The notes: generated from the letters alone by a model not told the origin. 64,000 nucleotides of DNA from Siphlonurus alternatus (GCA_949825025.1 OX463786.1:12743309-12807308), one strand, 5' to 3'; positions 36,025 through 47,142 are shown, numbered from the stretch's first letter. Program-made: numbers and translations.

Positions 36025-36267
36025 TTTTAACTTCAATCCTATCTGATGGTGGCTGTCAACTGAATTAAATGTGTTACAAAAAAGAGTATAATTTTATTAT
36101 ATTATTGCCAACTCATTACTTTCAATTTTATACAAAATTAGAATCGATCGTTAATGTCATATATTATGGCATTTACTATTGTGTACATTAAATTTTTAAT
36201 CTCATTAAATGCGTATCACTCATAATTTATGTATAAAATTACTATAGTGCTGGTCTGACATTAGGTA

Positions 36268-36585
36268 ATGGAGTATCGACCTCAATTTTTTTTATTGCAG
36301 AAATGGATAGAGGGTACAAAGTTATGCTACCCTGATTTTTTCAGAATTTTTACAGACCTGGAAGTATTTTTAGAAAATTATTGAAAGTCCTTTTTGTGAC
36401 GTCACGCGGCGGTAAGTCCTATATTTTTCTTAAGGGCAGACGCCTCGTGACCTCATAAAAAGAAATGTCTTTAATTTTTTAAAAATACTTCCAGGTCTGT
36501 AAAAAATCTGAAAAAATCAGGGTAGCATAACTTTGCACCCTCTATTCATTTCTCCAATAAAAAAAAATTGAGGTCGATACTCTAT
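36268..36585. repeat. MITE family B copy
   Basis: Ends ATGGAGTATCGACCTCA and GAGGTCGATACTCTATT. Arms carry GAAATGGATAGAGGGT and CTTTTTGTGACGTCACGCGG. It is about 320 bp and lies upstream of B13. Confidence 0.85.
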
Positions 36586-36913
36586 TGTATTTTGATTAAA
36601 TTGATACGTTTTAATTATATTAATGAATACATTGTTATTAAGTAAAAGTGGTATTTGAAATAAATTCACTCTCATAATATACACTATTATAATAAATTAA
36701 AAAAAAAAAGTATTAAAAAATAGTAAGATTAAGGTTAGCTTAAAATAACATAGTTTTGAATGGGAATATAAGAATAACTATTTTGTGACCATCAAATTTA
36801 TACATGCACACGTTTTAGTGATATAAATGATGAGATTAATCATTTGGGGCAACAGATCATGTTCCAATGTTTATGATAACATGGCACGTACTGAAAATCT
36901 CATTGTTACTAAC
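36586..36913. other. Spacer between two MITEs
   Basis: AT-rich, nothing recognisable. A TACATAGTTTTG-type low-complexity section was the only thing noted. Confidence 0.4.
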
Positions 36914-37272
36914 AATAGACAATAATGGTTGCATTTTTTTTAGAATAAAATATACATAAAATTATATTTTTCTGATTTTTTTCAGATTTTTTGAAGTGCG
37001 GGAACTAATTTGAAAAAAAAAAAAAAAGATTTAAAATATCTTAATTAGGTTGGTACTACCTGATGGGACAACCGTGACGTCATTTTCTCGCGCTGTGATT
37101 GGCTATTGATGACGTCACGGTTGTCCTATTAGGTATATAGTACTACCCTAATTAAGATTTTTTTTTCAATTAGTTCTCGTACTCCAAAAAATCTGAAAAA
37201 ATTCAAAAAACTATAATTTTATGTAAATTTTTCTAATTATGAAATAAAAAAATACAACCATTATTGTCTATT
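36914..37272. repeat. Inverted-repeat element next to B14
   Basis: The ends AATAGACAATAATGGTTG and CAACCATTATTGTCTATT are inverted. Inner CAACCGTGACGTCA and TGACGTCACGGTTG mirror around GCGCTGTGATTGGCTATTG. It ends 30 bp from the donor of B14. Confidence 0.8.
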
Positions 37273-37302
37273 AGGTAAGTAAATGATAAAAATAACGTTT
37301 AC

Positions 37303-38211
37303 CTTGTATGTTACCGCTCCACAGATCCCAGTAATTAAAACAAGACGAAGAATTCCTTCTATTGAAATGAGCGCGTATGTGAAGTACAATAAAAAAGTGG
37401 AATCTGAACTGCCAATTATGTTGATTATGTTAACTTCTATTGCAATATTGAACATGAAAATTTCCATCAAATGAGCCAAAAGTATTATTGAAATTGAACG
37501 AGACCAAATACTTTGAGCTTCGCTGACAAAAATATAAGAATTTCGAAGTTCTTTAAGTCGAATTAAAGAACAAAATTCAGATTTCTTTTCACCAATTTTT
37601 AGTAAATTAATGTTAATTAAATTAAATCTGTAATAAATTTCATAACTAAGAGTAAATATTAAGATTTCTGTCATTAAATGTATAGAAAATAGTAATAATT
37701 TACATAATAAAACAAATACAGTTATCAAATCATACTTTTCTTCAGTAAAAAATAAAAATAACGAAAGGAATATTTCGAGTAAATTATAACAAAAAAGGTA
37801 GATTTTAAAATATTTATAATAATTTTCAGTTGTTAGGAATTTATCTGCTTTTGCCAGCTTTACTAATATAATTTCTAATGTTTTACATGAATTATATAAA
37901 AAAACAAATGATGTTAAAAATGATGATAATTGCAAGAAACGAAATACTAGAAACGTCAACATTCTATATTCCCATTTAATATCTTTACTGTTCCTTTTTT
38001 CTAAATAATTATTTATATCAAACACAATTTGTGAACATAGCACGAAAGTTAAGAATAATAAAACTGTAGCACACACAGCAGTTATCATTTTTGATGATTT
38101 AATTTTTATTTTGTTATAATCTATTTTAGAATATGGTACGATGCATAATACTTTAGCAATTTTAAATAAAAATGATAATTTTTTTATTGTATTTTGTTTT
38201 TCTGCACACAT
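37303..38211 (-). CDS. Gr locus B, first exon B14
   Basis: This 303-codon first exon starts at MCAEKQNTIKKL and ends ICGAVTYK with donor GTAAAC. It is closest to B13 and B15 (IVPYSKIDYNKIK near residue 30, SEAQSIWSRSISIILLAHLM before TM5, RLKELRNSYIFV). It is the intact model used to judge both MITE-broken neighbours. The spliced product would be 371 residues. Confidence 0.93.
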
Positions 38212-38258
38212 TTTTTTTGCACTAATCTTGCTTGACTGGCGACAATTGTAGACTGATT
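38212..38258 (-). promoter_or_regulatory. Conserved upstream block and initiator of B14
   Basis: AATCAGTCTACAATTGTC, then CCAGTCAAGCAAGATTAG. The initiator TCAGT is at 38256-38252. The block is slightly looser than in B10 and B11. Confidence 0.5.
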
Positions 38259-39177
38259 TATTTCATAAAAAAAAAATAAAAAATTTAATATTATATAAAT
38301 ATTGCTAACTTATTTTTATAAAATTACATGTTTGTCTATTATTGTGTAAATTTAATATACCATAATCAGGTACTGTACACATAATCTCACAAAACTTATG
38401 TATAATATGTAAGCTGTCATCTCAATAATGTAGTTTAATATTAGTATATGACATTTTCATTATTATTAATATTATTATTTTTTTTACAATGCCCATAAAT
38501 GCATTATCAACATAATTTGTGATATTATTTTGTAATAATAAATTTTCTTTTGAAATATTTTTATATTATTTTTTATTTATTTATTTTGAATATTTGTTGA
38601 TTGCACAAGACATACATTGTGCTCACGTCAATTTGTTATAAGTTATAACATTATAGCAATTTTACATTTCCATTTAATGAATTTATAAATAAAATACCCT
38701 AAAAAATAGGAATAAAAATAATAGAGATAGAATGACTCAAGCAGGACCGTTTCAGACATTTTATTGCTGTCAAACGATTTACTGATTAAAAATTTTCAGC
38801 TATTGGCATATTTTTAAATTTAGTTTTAATTAATTTACAATTTTTATTTTTATTTTTTTATCTTATTAAATCTTTCGTAGGCTGAAAATACGATATAAGA
38901 AAGAGAAAACATGAGAGCCTATGGGGCAAATCTCTAACTATAAAGGGGATTGCGCTGACTTCAAGCCAGGACAATCCTCTGTTGATATAGAGAGCATATA
39001 AAAACACCTGGTATTGTTTAGAAAAGCATAAATAATAACATACTTATAAATAGGGGGGAAAAATAATTATTATGAAATTCATAAATCCAGATATGTTGTG
39101 AGACTGTACTGAAAAATTTCATTGTTGTCAAATAATTACTTGAAACATGTAAATATTTATATTAAAATTTAAAAGGA
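38259..39177. other. Spacer between B14 and B15
   Basis: AT-rich. A less AT-rich piece at 38885-39010 (GGATTGCGCTGACTTCAAGC) may be an old insertion. No gene or constant exon. Confidence 0.4.
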
Positions 39178-39499
39178 TTGACCTCAGTTGATTTGGATCT
39201 CGGAAACGGCCCCCCTTGATTTTAATGAGACTTGCAGGAGTCTTAAAGTTTGCCACAATAAGGTTGCTTAATTTTTTTGAAGTGGATCTGTTCGACCAGT
39301 TTTGAGAAAATTGAGTCAGAAGTTTAACATTGGCCTTATGGACGGAAACCGGAAATGGAGCTGTTGTGAGAAAACCGCCCCCTTGAATTTGTTCAAATCA
39401 TCAGTGATTAACTTTTAGAACATCCTCGATTTTTTAAAATTTATTTCATTTGATTCTGTTCGATGGAAATTTCCTACTTCCGGTTTTAACTGAGGTCAA
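39178..39499. repeat. MITE with TTGACCTCAGTT ends
   Basis: The ends TTGACCTCAGTT and AACTGAGGTCAA are inverted 322 bp apart; the interior is not palindromic (GGAAACGGCCCCCTTGATTT). It stops 20 bp from the donor of B15. Confidence 0.55.
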
Positions 39500-39519
39500 A
39501 AGTAAAATTAAACATTTAC

Positions 39520-40731
39520 CTTGTTTGTTACCGCTCCACATATCCCAGTAATAAGGACAAGTCGAAGAATTCCTTCTATTGAAATCAGTGCGTATGTAAA
39601 ACACAGAATGAAAGTAGAATCTGAACTGCCAATAACGTTGATTATATTAACTTGTATTGAAATATTATGGATGAAAAGTTCTGTCAAATGAGCCAAAAGA
39701 ATAGTGGAAATTGAGCTAGACCAAATACTTTGAGCTTCGCTGACAAAAATATAAGCATTTCGAAGTTCTTTAAGTCGAATTAAAGAACAAAATTCAGTTT
39801 TCTTTTCACCAATTTTTAGTAAATTAATGTTAATTAAATTAAATCTGTAATAAATTTCATGGCATATGGTAATTATTAAAATTTCTTTTATTAAATGTAC
39901 AGAAAATAATAAAGGTTGAAAAAATAAATTAATAATATTAAAAATATCATATTTTTGATCAATAAAAAAGAAACATACTAATATGACTGCTTCAAAAATA
40001 TAATAAGAAATTATGTTAATTTTAACATATTTATAATAATTTCCAGTATTAAGAAACTTGTCTGCCTTTGATAAATTAACTAAAACAGTTTCTAATATTT
40101 TACACGATTTAAGAGAAAAAACAAATGCAGTAACGAATGAAATAAATCCTACAAAACCAAATACTAGAAATGTTACCTTACTATACCCCCATCATTGAGC
40201 TCTATACAAGGCTAGAGGGCTAATCAGCTGTTTTAGGCGCGCACGGCGTCTGGGAGGAAAGTGGGTGGTGGTCGGTGCTATCGAATGCCTGGTTGACCAA
40301 CCTAAGAAAGTTTCCTTATAAAATAAATATTAAAAGTTACACTGCAGTTGGCAATTCTGAGGAGAATACGTTGGAATGTGTGACGAAAGCGCAATCTCCC
40401 ACCCACTTCCTCCCGCCGGACCGTGCGCACAGTTTAACATTGAGAAGTATAGGGCATTATCCCTCTAGCCTTGTATAGAGCTCAATGACCCCCATTTAAT
40501 ATCTTTAATATTTTTGTTTTCTAAATAATTCTTAACATCTAATAAAATATTTAAACAATCGACAATAGTTAATAAAAACAAAACTGTAGTACAAAAAACA
40601 GTTGTATTTTTTGACGTTTTGAGTTTTATTTTATCGAAATCTATTTTAGAATACGGTACGATACATAAAACTTTCGAAATATTCAATAAAAACAATAATT
40701 TTTGAACGATATTTTGCTTTTCTGAACACAT
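39520..40731 (-). pseudogene. Gr locus B, first exon B15, split by a hAT-type MITE
   Basis: The N-terminal part (MCSEKQNIVQKL, from 40731) reads to DIKWG and the C-terminal part resumes at YSKVTFLVFGF. Between them is a 295-bp element flanked by an 8-bp duplication. Leaving out the element and one duplicate (303 bp) gives 303 uninterrupted codons ending ICGAVTNK, with donor GTAAAT. I read the whole C-terminal part codon by codon and found no other stop. The allele shown is null; an empty-site allele may exist. Confidence 0.9.
40193..40487. mobile_element. Non-autonomous hAT element inserted in exon B15
   Basis: The ends CATTGAGCTCTATACAAGGC and GCCTTGTATAGAGCTCAATG are perfect inverted repeats of about 27 bp continuing through TAGAGGG. 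The 8-bp duplication ACCCCCAT is at 40185-40192 and 40488-40495. An 8-bp target site and CA/TG ends fit the hAT superfamily. A 67-codon ORF inside is not recognisable. Confidence 0.9.
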
Positions 40732-40772
40732 TTTCAACTGTAATGTCGACTGTTGGAAAATGTAGACTGACA
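40732..40772 (-). promoter_or_regulatory. Conserved upstream block and initiator of B15
   Basis: TGTCAGTCTACATTTTCC, then CAGTCGACATTACAGTTG, end at AAAATG. The initiator TCAGT is at 40770-40766. The promoter block is intact although the exon is broken. Confidence 0.55.
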
Positions 40773-41126
40773 TGTTTTGCAGCAAGAAAAATATAACATA
40801 ACTTTAACATAATATAAACACACTCATTGCTTTGTAAACAAAAAAAAACAAAAAAAAAAACAATTGATCTTATCTTATATCACCATGTCAATACTTATAC
40901 ATAATATTAATTTACATTAGTACAAATTATAATAGTATTAAGTGTAATAATTTATGTATGAACTTACCACGTTGGTTTATTATTAATATTATATTTCATT
41001 TTCCATTAAATTTAATGAATCCTCGAGTTATGAATTTACTATTATATCAAAGATAAAATTTGAGTTAATTAATGGACAAAATTCATGAATTTTCTATATT
41101 TGTAAAGGGGACTTCAATTTATATAC
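40773..41126. other. Spacer between B15 and a less AT-rich insert
   Basis: AT-rich with an A-run near 40840-40860. No gene. Confidence 0.4.
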
Positions 41127-41477
41127 TGTCACAGAAGGAGGGTGTTGGTTCTTGTGCAGTTTACTGTACAGTTCAAAGGTAAGGCATTCTTGGTGCTGTC
41201 GCCTCTTCGCTTCCGCTCGAGCTGTGTCAGGATAGCTGACGCAGCAAGAGAGAAGTGTAGGAGCGAGCCAGGCCAGGGTGTCAGACCGGGACTGGACAGG
41301 AAACTGTGAGGAGCGTGCCATCCCTCCGATGAGTTTGGTAATGTATGTTTTCGTCGACCCTTAAAGTTTGAATAAAAAGAAATAGTGACCATAGGATATA
41401 TGAGGTTTTATTTAAATAATAGTAAATTCATCAACCCCCTCCCCAATAAGTATGTCCGGTCAAAGTAGACCGCGACA
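41127..41477. mobile_element. Possible solo LTR or other GC-richer insert
   Basis: A block of about 350 bp starts TGTCACAGAAGGAGGG and ends GACCGCGACA, with TG...CA ends and an AATAAA at about 41370. Its base composition differs sharply from the flanks. No certain target duplication was seen and there is no internal coding region, so a solo LTR is only a suggestion. Confidence 0.35.
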
Positions 41478-41539
41478 ATATTCTATTTAAAAAAAAAAAA
41501 AAACTAATGCTCTTAAACTCTTAAAATATTGCTAAAAAA

Positions 41540-41775
41540 ACGTTGTGATGACATAATGTCTTTTCCCATTTTTGCGTTTTGTGATTTTTTTAATACTCTA
41601 ACACACTTAAAATTGAGGCAAAGACGCTGTGACGTCATAATCATACAAATATTTAACACGCAAACATAGGGAAAGAAGTTGCATGACTATGACGTCATAA
41701 TGTCTTTCCCCTCAATTTTAAAGTGTTAGAGAGTTAAAAAAATATAAGAAAAAAATAATAAAACATTACTCAAGG
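41540..41775. repeat. MITE family E copy
   Basis: The arms TACTCTAACACACTTAAAAT and ATTTTAAAGTGTTAGAGAGT are inverted. TGACGTCATAAT occurs twice (41631 and 41692). Relatives are at 54722 and 60545. Confidence 0.7.
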
Positions 41776-42196
41776 TGCTCTATCGAAATATGCAATTCAA
41801 AATTTTCATGAAGTTTATACAGGTCTTTCACCATACGTCATAATTTAATATGACGTCACGATTTTGTAGGCAAAACATTGTCAACGGCAGAGCAGATACG
41901 TGCTAAAGTTGGTCTCGAAATTAATTTCTCCTTACTATTCACATCATTTTTCTTGGAATTTTCGTTCACAAATGGTAACAAGAAGAATCAAAGATATTGA
42001 AGAAAAATATTTGGCGACCAAAACTATTATTAAAGAAAAGATGTTGCGAGTTACGTTAACCCGCATAACATAGGATTTTAGGATTTTCTGCCTATATCCC
42101 GAAGATCTTCGGGCGGCTTCGGGCATCTCCGTGGTACTCAAAACGTAAACATGAAACTCCCGTATACATTTTTGTCAAATATATAAAAGTATTTAC

Positions 42197-43111
42197 CTTA
42201 TTGGTTACCGCTCCACAGCTCCAAGTAATTAGTACAAGTTGGACAATTCCTCTTGATGCGACAAAAGCATTAGAAATGTACGAGAAAAAGTTAGACTCTG
42301 ATCTATTAGCTGCATTGATAATTGAAACTTGAATATAAATATTAAGACTGAACAATTCCATCAAAGTTACTAACAGTATTACAGAAATTGAACTAGACCA
42401 AACACGTTGCGCTTCACTAATAGAAATAAAAGCATTCCGTAACTGCTTAATTCGAATTGAGGTTGGAAATACAGTTTTATCATTTACCATTTCATGTATA
42501 TTTAAATTAATTAAATTAAATCTAAAATAAAATTCATAACATATAATAAATATAATTATTTCTACCATAATATGCATACAATATATTAATGATTGGCATA
42601 TATCAAAAAGTATATGTAATAAATTGTAATTTTGATCAATAAAAATATAAAAAATAAATGCTATTGTTTCAAAAATAATAACATAAGAAATTATACATAC
42701 TTTTAAATATTTATAATTATAATTTTCTATTATAATTAATTCATCTGCCGTTGCTAATTTATATAAAACAATTTCTAATAATTTACATGAATTAAGAGAA
42801 AAAATAAATGCTAAAATATATGATAAAAGTAATATAAAACGAAATACTAGAAATATTACAAATTCATATCCCCATTTTATATCATTAATATTCTTAGTAT
42901 CTAAATACAATTTAACATTGAACAATACTGCTGAACAATACAAACTTATTAGAAATAAGAAAACTGTAGCACATATGATCGTTGTACATTTTGACGTTTT
43001 AAACTTCAAATTTGTATAATCTATTTTAGAATATGGTAAGATGCATAAAACTTTAGATATTTTTAATAAAAAAGATAGCTTATGAATGATATTTTGCTGC
43101 ACAGCACACAT
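42197..43111 (-). CDS. Gr locus B, first exon B16
   Basis: This 305-codon first exon starts at MCAVQQNIIHKL and ends SCGAVTNK with donor GTAAAT. WSCG replaces GICG, making it an outlier in the second group. It has DIKWGYEFVIFLVFRF, CYEFYFRFNLINLNIHEM and SEAQRVWSSSISVILLVTLM. The upstream block is present but the initiator reads TTAGT (43150-43146) instead of TCAGT. The spliced product would be 373 residues. Confidence 0.92.
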
Positions 43112-43348
43112 TTTGAGCTCTAATTTCGTCCGATTGATAATGTAGACTAATGCGTGTCATACAAAAAGAGAAACGATTAAGGTATTATAATATTAAATAT
43201 TTATTACTATTTACATTATGTAATATTGATATAAAACGTTTTTCAGTTTAACTGTATCCAAAATCGATGTAAATTTAATTTGTTAATTTGTGTGCATTAT
43301 AATATCCATAGTAAATTGCTGCTTAAGAAGTCAAAGGTTGCTTCCTAA
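43112..43348. other. Upstream region of B16
   Basis: Contains the looser B16 block (TTAGTCTACATTATC). The rest is AT-rich with no gene. Confidence 0.4.
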
Positions 43349-43362
43349 CTCCCCCCCCCCCG

Positions 43363-43458
<96 letters not shown>
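43349..43458. repeat. CT microsatellite with C-run
   Basis: A run of C is followed by about 50 CT units to 43458. It is likely to be length-variable between individuals. Confidence 0.95.
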
Positions 43459-43459
<1 letters not shown>

Positions 43460-43851
43460 ATATTAACAATAAATATCAATATTTAAAGAACTAAAGTACA
43501 TACAACTCAGAGTATAGTATAGAGGACATAAAGGACCAAGAGATGGCGCTGACGTCTATTAATTTTGTTCTTTGCATCGAGGATACGGCAATACCTATAG
43601 CATGGGGAGAATCACAAAAATTATCAAATTTTTAGGAAAGAAATCACTTACGAAGTTGAAACTTTTTTTTATATTTGTCCGAAAGTATTTGACAACTAAT
43701 TATGGTGTTGTCATATCTATAAAATTATGCTGTGGCTGCTGACAGAGTATTTAAATGATTTTACAATGTTAATCATTTACAGCAATCCTCGCCAGACGCA
43801 CGTAGTTCCAGCAGTCACCACTAGGTTCGCATTAACTTTATGGCGCCATAT

Positions 43852-44127
43852 ACTGGAGGATGGCCTAATGGCCTAGGACGTCAAATTCAATTCGTCAACC
43901 TTCGGGAAAGTTCGCCAAAAGATCCGCACGCTCGAGCAGCTGATCTGTGTGGTGACGTCACATCTGACAGCGTAGTGCTTGCGACTAAATAGGCACCTTT
44001 AATAGTTAGGCTAGCCAATCAAAATGTTCTTATCAAAGTCAGCGTCGTGACGTATCAGGGATCTGGCATGGCGTCGCTTTGGCGACAAAAGCGGTCGGTT
44101 TAAAAATTAGGCCATCCTCCACTAAAA
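43852..44127. repeat. MITE with GGAGGATGGCCTAAT ends
   Basis: The ends CTGGAGGATGGCCTAAT and ATTAGGCCATCCTCCA are inverted about 270 bp apart. The interior is less AT-rich and contains TGACGTCA at about 43951. No coding sequence. Confidence 0.65.
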
Positions 44128-44296
44128 AATCGCTGCGTTACCTTGTGAGTGTTTACATGCAGTAAATAAAGGTGCCTTCACTTAAAATTTTAGGATTACA
44201 AAAATTTGTAAATTTGCTTAAATTTGGTATAATTTTGAGCAGTTCTGAAGTTATTATACAAAAAATATAAAATAAATAATGAAATTTTATATTATA

Positions 44297-44509
44297 TAGT
44301 CCAATTCATATAAAATTCTCTCAGGAAATAGCCGGAAGTGTAAAATTTCTGGTCTTTTTATTCGTTTTTCAGCATGGCAATTAACCACACAGGTCAGTAC
44401 TTGTATTACAAACATCTTTGCATAGTTTCAAAACTGAATTGCAAAGAGAATAGCTGCAAACTTCAAACTTCCGGCTACTTCCGGAGAGAATTTTAAAATA
44501 AATTAACTG
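44297..44509. repeat. MITE family A copy at the splice donor of B17
   Basis: The element is flanked by TA at 44295-44296 and 44510-44511. Its right end AAATTAACTG lies 3 bp from exon B17. Arms carry AAAATTCTCTC-GGAAATAGCCGG and its inverted counterpart. The TA site and CAGT-type end suggest a Tc1/mariner MITE. Confidence 0.85.
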
Positions 44510-44512
44510 TAC

Positions 44513-45418
44513 CTTATTTGTCACCGCTCCGCAGATCCAGGTTAATAAGATAAGACGAAGAATTCCTTCACTTGAAATTAATGCATAAGCAAAATATAAT
44601 ATGAATGAAGAATTTGAATTTCCAACTTCATTTATAATTGTAACTTGTATTGAAATATTATGAACGAAAAGTTTTAGAATATGAACTAACAGAAATATAG
44701 AAACTGAACTTGACCAAATATTTTGAGCTTCACTAACGCAAATGTAAGCATTTCGAAGTTCTTTAAATCGAATTTTATAAGACTGAATTCTAATGCGATG
44801 CATATGTTTTAAATTTAAATTAATTAAATTTAATCTATAATAAAATTCATAACATATTATAAAAATTAATATTTCTAACATAAAATCCATAGAAAATAAT
44901 AAATGTTGGCATACGAATATAATAATAATTATATAATTGTAATTTGGTGCAGTATAGAAATACGAAACTATTTTTATTAATTGAAATATTTTAAAACAAA
45001 TTATTTGAATTTTTAAATATTTATAATAATTCCCACTAATAAGTACTTTATCTGCTTTTGCTAATTTAGGTAATATATTTTCTAACATTTTACATGTTTT
45101 AAAAGAATAATATAAAGTTACAACGTATGAAAATAATTGTACAAAAGAGAAAACTATAAAAGTAATTAAAGTGTATCTCCATTTTACATCTTTAATCATT
45201 TTGTTATCTAAATACACGTTAATTTGAAGCAAGGATGACAAAGAACAAACACAAATTAGCAATAACATCACAGTAGTACTTATAACACAATTTAGTTTTG
45301 ATTTATTTAATTTTAAATTTTTATAATCTATTTTAGAATACGGTAAAATGCATAAAAATTTAGCTAATTCTAATACAAATGATAACCTATGCATGATATT
45401 TTCCTTTGCTGCACACAT
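44513..45418 (-). CDS. Gr locus B, first exon B17
   Basis: This 302-codon first exon starts at MCAAKENIMHRL and ends ICGAVTNK. It has DVKWRYTLITFIVFSF, YYRLNLINLNLKHM and SEAQNIWSSSVSIFLLVHIL. The coding part is intact, but the donor reads GTACAG where sisters have GTAAGA, GTAAAT or GTAATT, because a family A MITE sits at the TA of the donor. Splicing may be weakened or use another site. The upstream promoter-like block is intact. Confidence 0.9.
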
Positions 45419-45460
45419 TTTTTAACTCTAATGCTAACTGATGGAAAATTTAGACTGATT
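45419..45460 (-). promoter_or_regulatory. Conserved upstream block and initiator of B17
   Basis: AATCAGTCTAAATTTTCC, then ATCAGTTAGCATTAGAG, end at TTAAAAAATG. The initiator TCAGT is at 45458-45454. Confidence 0.55.
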
Positions 45461-46161
45461 TGTCATAATATTATGACATCTCTAAAGTGGCTTTAGGTAC
45501 TTTAGTAATATCTTGATATAATATAAAAAATACATCAGTAAAATAATAAAGAAATTGCTTGACAATGATGTTGTATAGTTTAGCAATTGCTTTTTAACAA
45601 TCTTAACCTTTATACTTGATCATTTAATATGTCAATTCTTGTATACTTTTGGTGATGCATTATATAGTAAAATAATTATCATGTCTTATATAAACGTTAA
45701 AACAATTCAACAATTCATCTTCAATTTAACAAAGTAGTACTTTATTTTATGACAATTTATTATTTTGTTTTATTGATGAATTGACTGATATTAATAAAGC
45801 TGAATTATTTTGAGGCCCATCTGAAACACATATATAATATATTTTCCACGTTCATTTCACGAAAGAAATATATATTTTAACAAAATTTATTATTATGTTT
45901 TTATTAATTAAATCATTTCCTAGTATCTTTCATTACGAATCAAATTACTTGCAAATGCATTATAAAAGTAGGAAAATGCATATTTAATATATTCAAATAT
46001 TATATTGTAGTTAATACCAACAAATGCTTAATTTACTGAATAACAAAAAAATATATATATTATATATCAATAAAATGTGGACAATTCAAAATCATAAAAA
46101 TTTGCAGTATTTGCAATACTAATCATAATTATAATAAGTCTTATAACTTATAAGACTTCTT
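45461..46161. other. Spacer between B17 and the hairpin at 46162
   Basis: AT-rich with short dinucleotide patches (46050-46065). No gene or constant exon. Confidence 0.45.
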
Positions 46162-46304
46162 AAGGGGCATTCACAAAGTCTCAAGGCCACATTTAGGGCT
46201 CGATAATTTAAGACCAGAAATTTTGGGTCTAAAAAGCATGCCTAAAATCGAGCATTAAATTATCGAGCCCTGAATGTGGCCTTAGGGCTTTGTGAATGCC
46301 CCTT
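46162..46304. repeat. Near-perfect hairpin, GGGGCATTCACAAAG family
   Basis: The second copy of the element at 5533-5672, with the same arms (AAGGCCACATTTAGGGCTCG) and AGCATGC near the loop. The two copies lie 40 kb apart, one in a constant-region intron and one among the first exons. Confidence 0.8.
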
Positions 46305-46392
46305 ATTATAATTATGTTTATAATTATAATAACACGTTTAAATTTAATAAAGTGGTTTATAATTTTATGTATTACTTTTTAACAAAGTTTTC

Positions 46393-46720
46393 ATTTTACG
46401 CAGTGGTATACGTATCTGATTCGTAACCGAATTGTCGTGAGTTCGATCCCAGGCAACACCAAACTTTTTATAAGCAGGGTGCTGCTTGATGGCATTCTCC
46501 ATCAATTGCCGACCATCCTGAATGAGGTTTCCATGGTTACCTCAGTCACAACCAGGCAAATGCTGCGTTGAATTGCTATAGGCCATGCCAACTCGGTTTG
46601 GAAGAGACCCAAAAAATCCTAAGAAATATGTTAGGTCGGGTTCACGAAGAGCCGGGAAGTTATTAAATTTAGTAACGTGTGACCAGTACCCTCTAACATG
46701 GTTCAATAAAGAAAAAAAAA
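46393..46720 (+). mobile_element. tRNA-derived SINE
   Basis: The head has a tRNA-like box A region (CGCAGTGGTATACG), an anticodon-loop-like TTCGTAA (CGT, as in tRNA-Thr) and box B GAGTTCGATCCC. The body includes GAGGTTTCCATGGTTACCTC then CAGGCAAATGCTGCG, and the tail is A-rich (AAAGAAAAAAAAA). It is not a functional tRNA gene because the head is not a complete cloverleaf. Confidence 0.75.
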
Positions 46721-46738
46721 GTACATAAAATTATTTAC

Positions 46739-47142
46739 CTTATTAGTTACGGCTCCACATATCCCAGTAATCAGTACAACTTCAAGTATTCTTCTTATGG
46801 CGACCAAAACATGAGTAAAATTCAACAGAAAAACAGACCATGAATTGTCAACTCCGCTGATTAAAGTAACTTGCACTGAAATATCGTTGATAAAAAGTGA
46901 CATTAAATCAGTTATTAAAATATAGAAATTGACTTGGATCAAATAATTTGAGCTTCACTAATAAAAATGTAAGCATTTCGAAATTGAATTATAGAATTCA
47001 ATTCAATTTTATTATTACTAACTTCTATTAAATTTAAGTTAATTAAATTAAACCTGTAATAAATTTCATAACATATTATAATTATCAACATTTCAGTCAT
47101 TAAATGTATAGATGTTAATAGACGTTGACAAATTAATTTAAT
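46739..47142 (-). pseudogene. Gr locus B, first exon B18, decayed C-terminal half
   Basis: The part from the TM4 region (YYRFNLINLN) to ICGAVTNK and a GTAAAT donor remains. The Trp codon of IWSKSIS is TGA, one base is missing just after ISIF, and three residues of the RIKQLR motif are absent. The N-terminal half is missing; a family B MITE begins where it should continue. It is clearly dead. Confidence 0.85.

Noticed and set aside
36025..36063. Promoter block of B13 equal to those of B10-B12
   Set aside because: An ACTGA lies at 36059-36063 but the CTACATTTTC part is missing, so the match is too weak to list.
41094..41392. Minus-strand ORFs in the GC-richer block
   Set aside because: Two frames overlap, with low-quality composition and no recognisable domain; a repeat is more likely.
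43349..43458. CT run as a splice-regulatory polypyrimidine tract
   Set aside because: It is on the plus strand of a spacer and reads as GA on the gene strand; a simple microsatellite explains it.
46393..46464. Functional tRNA-Thr gene
   Set aside because: Box B and an anticodon-like loop are present, but the acceptor stem does not close and the sequence continues into a SINE body with an A-rich tail.
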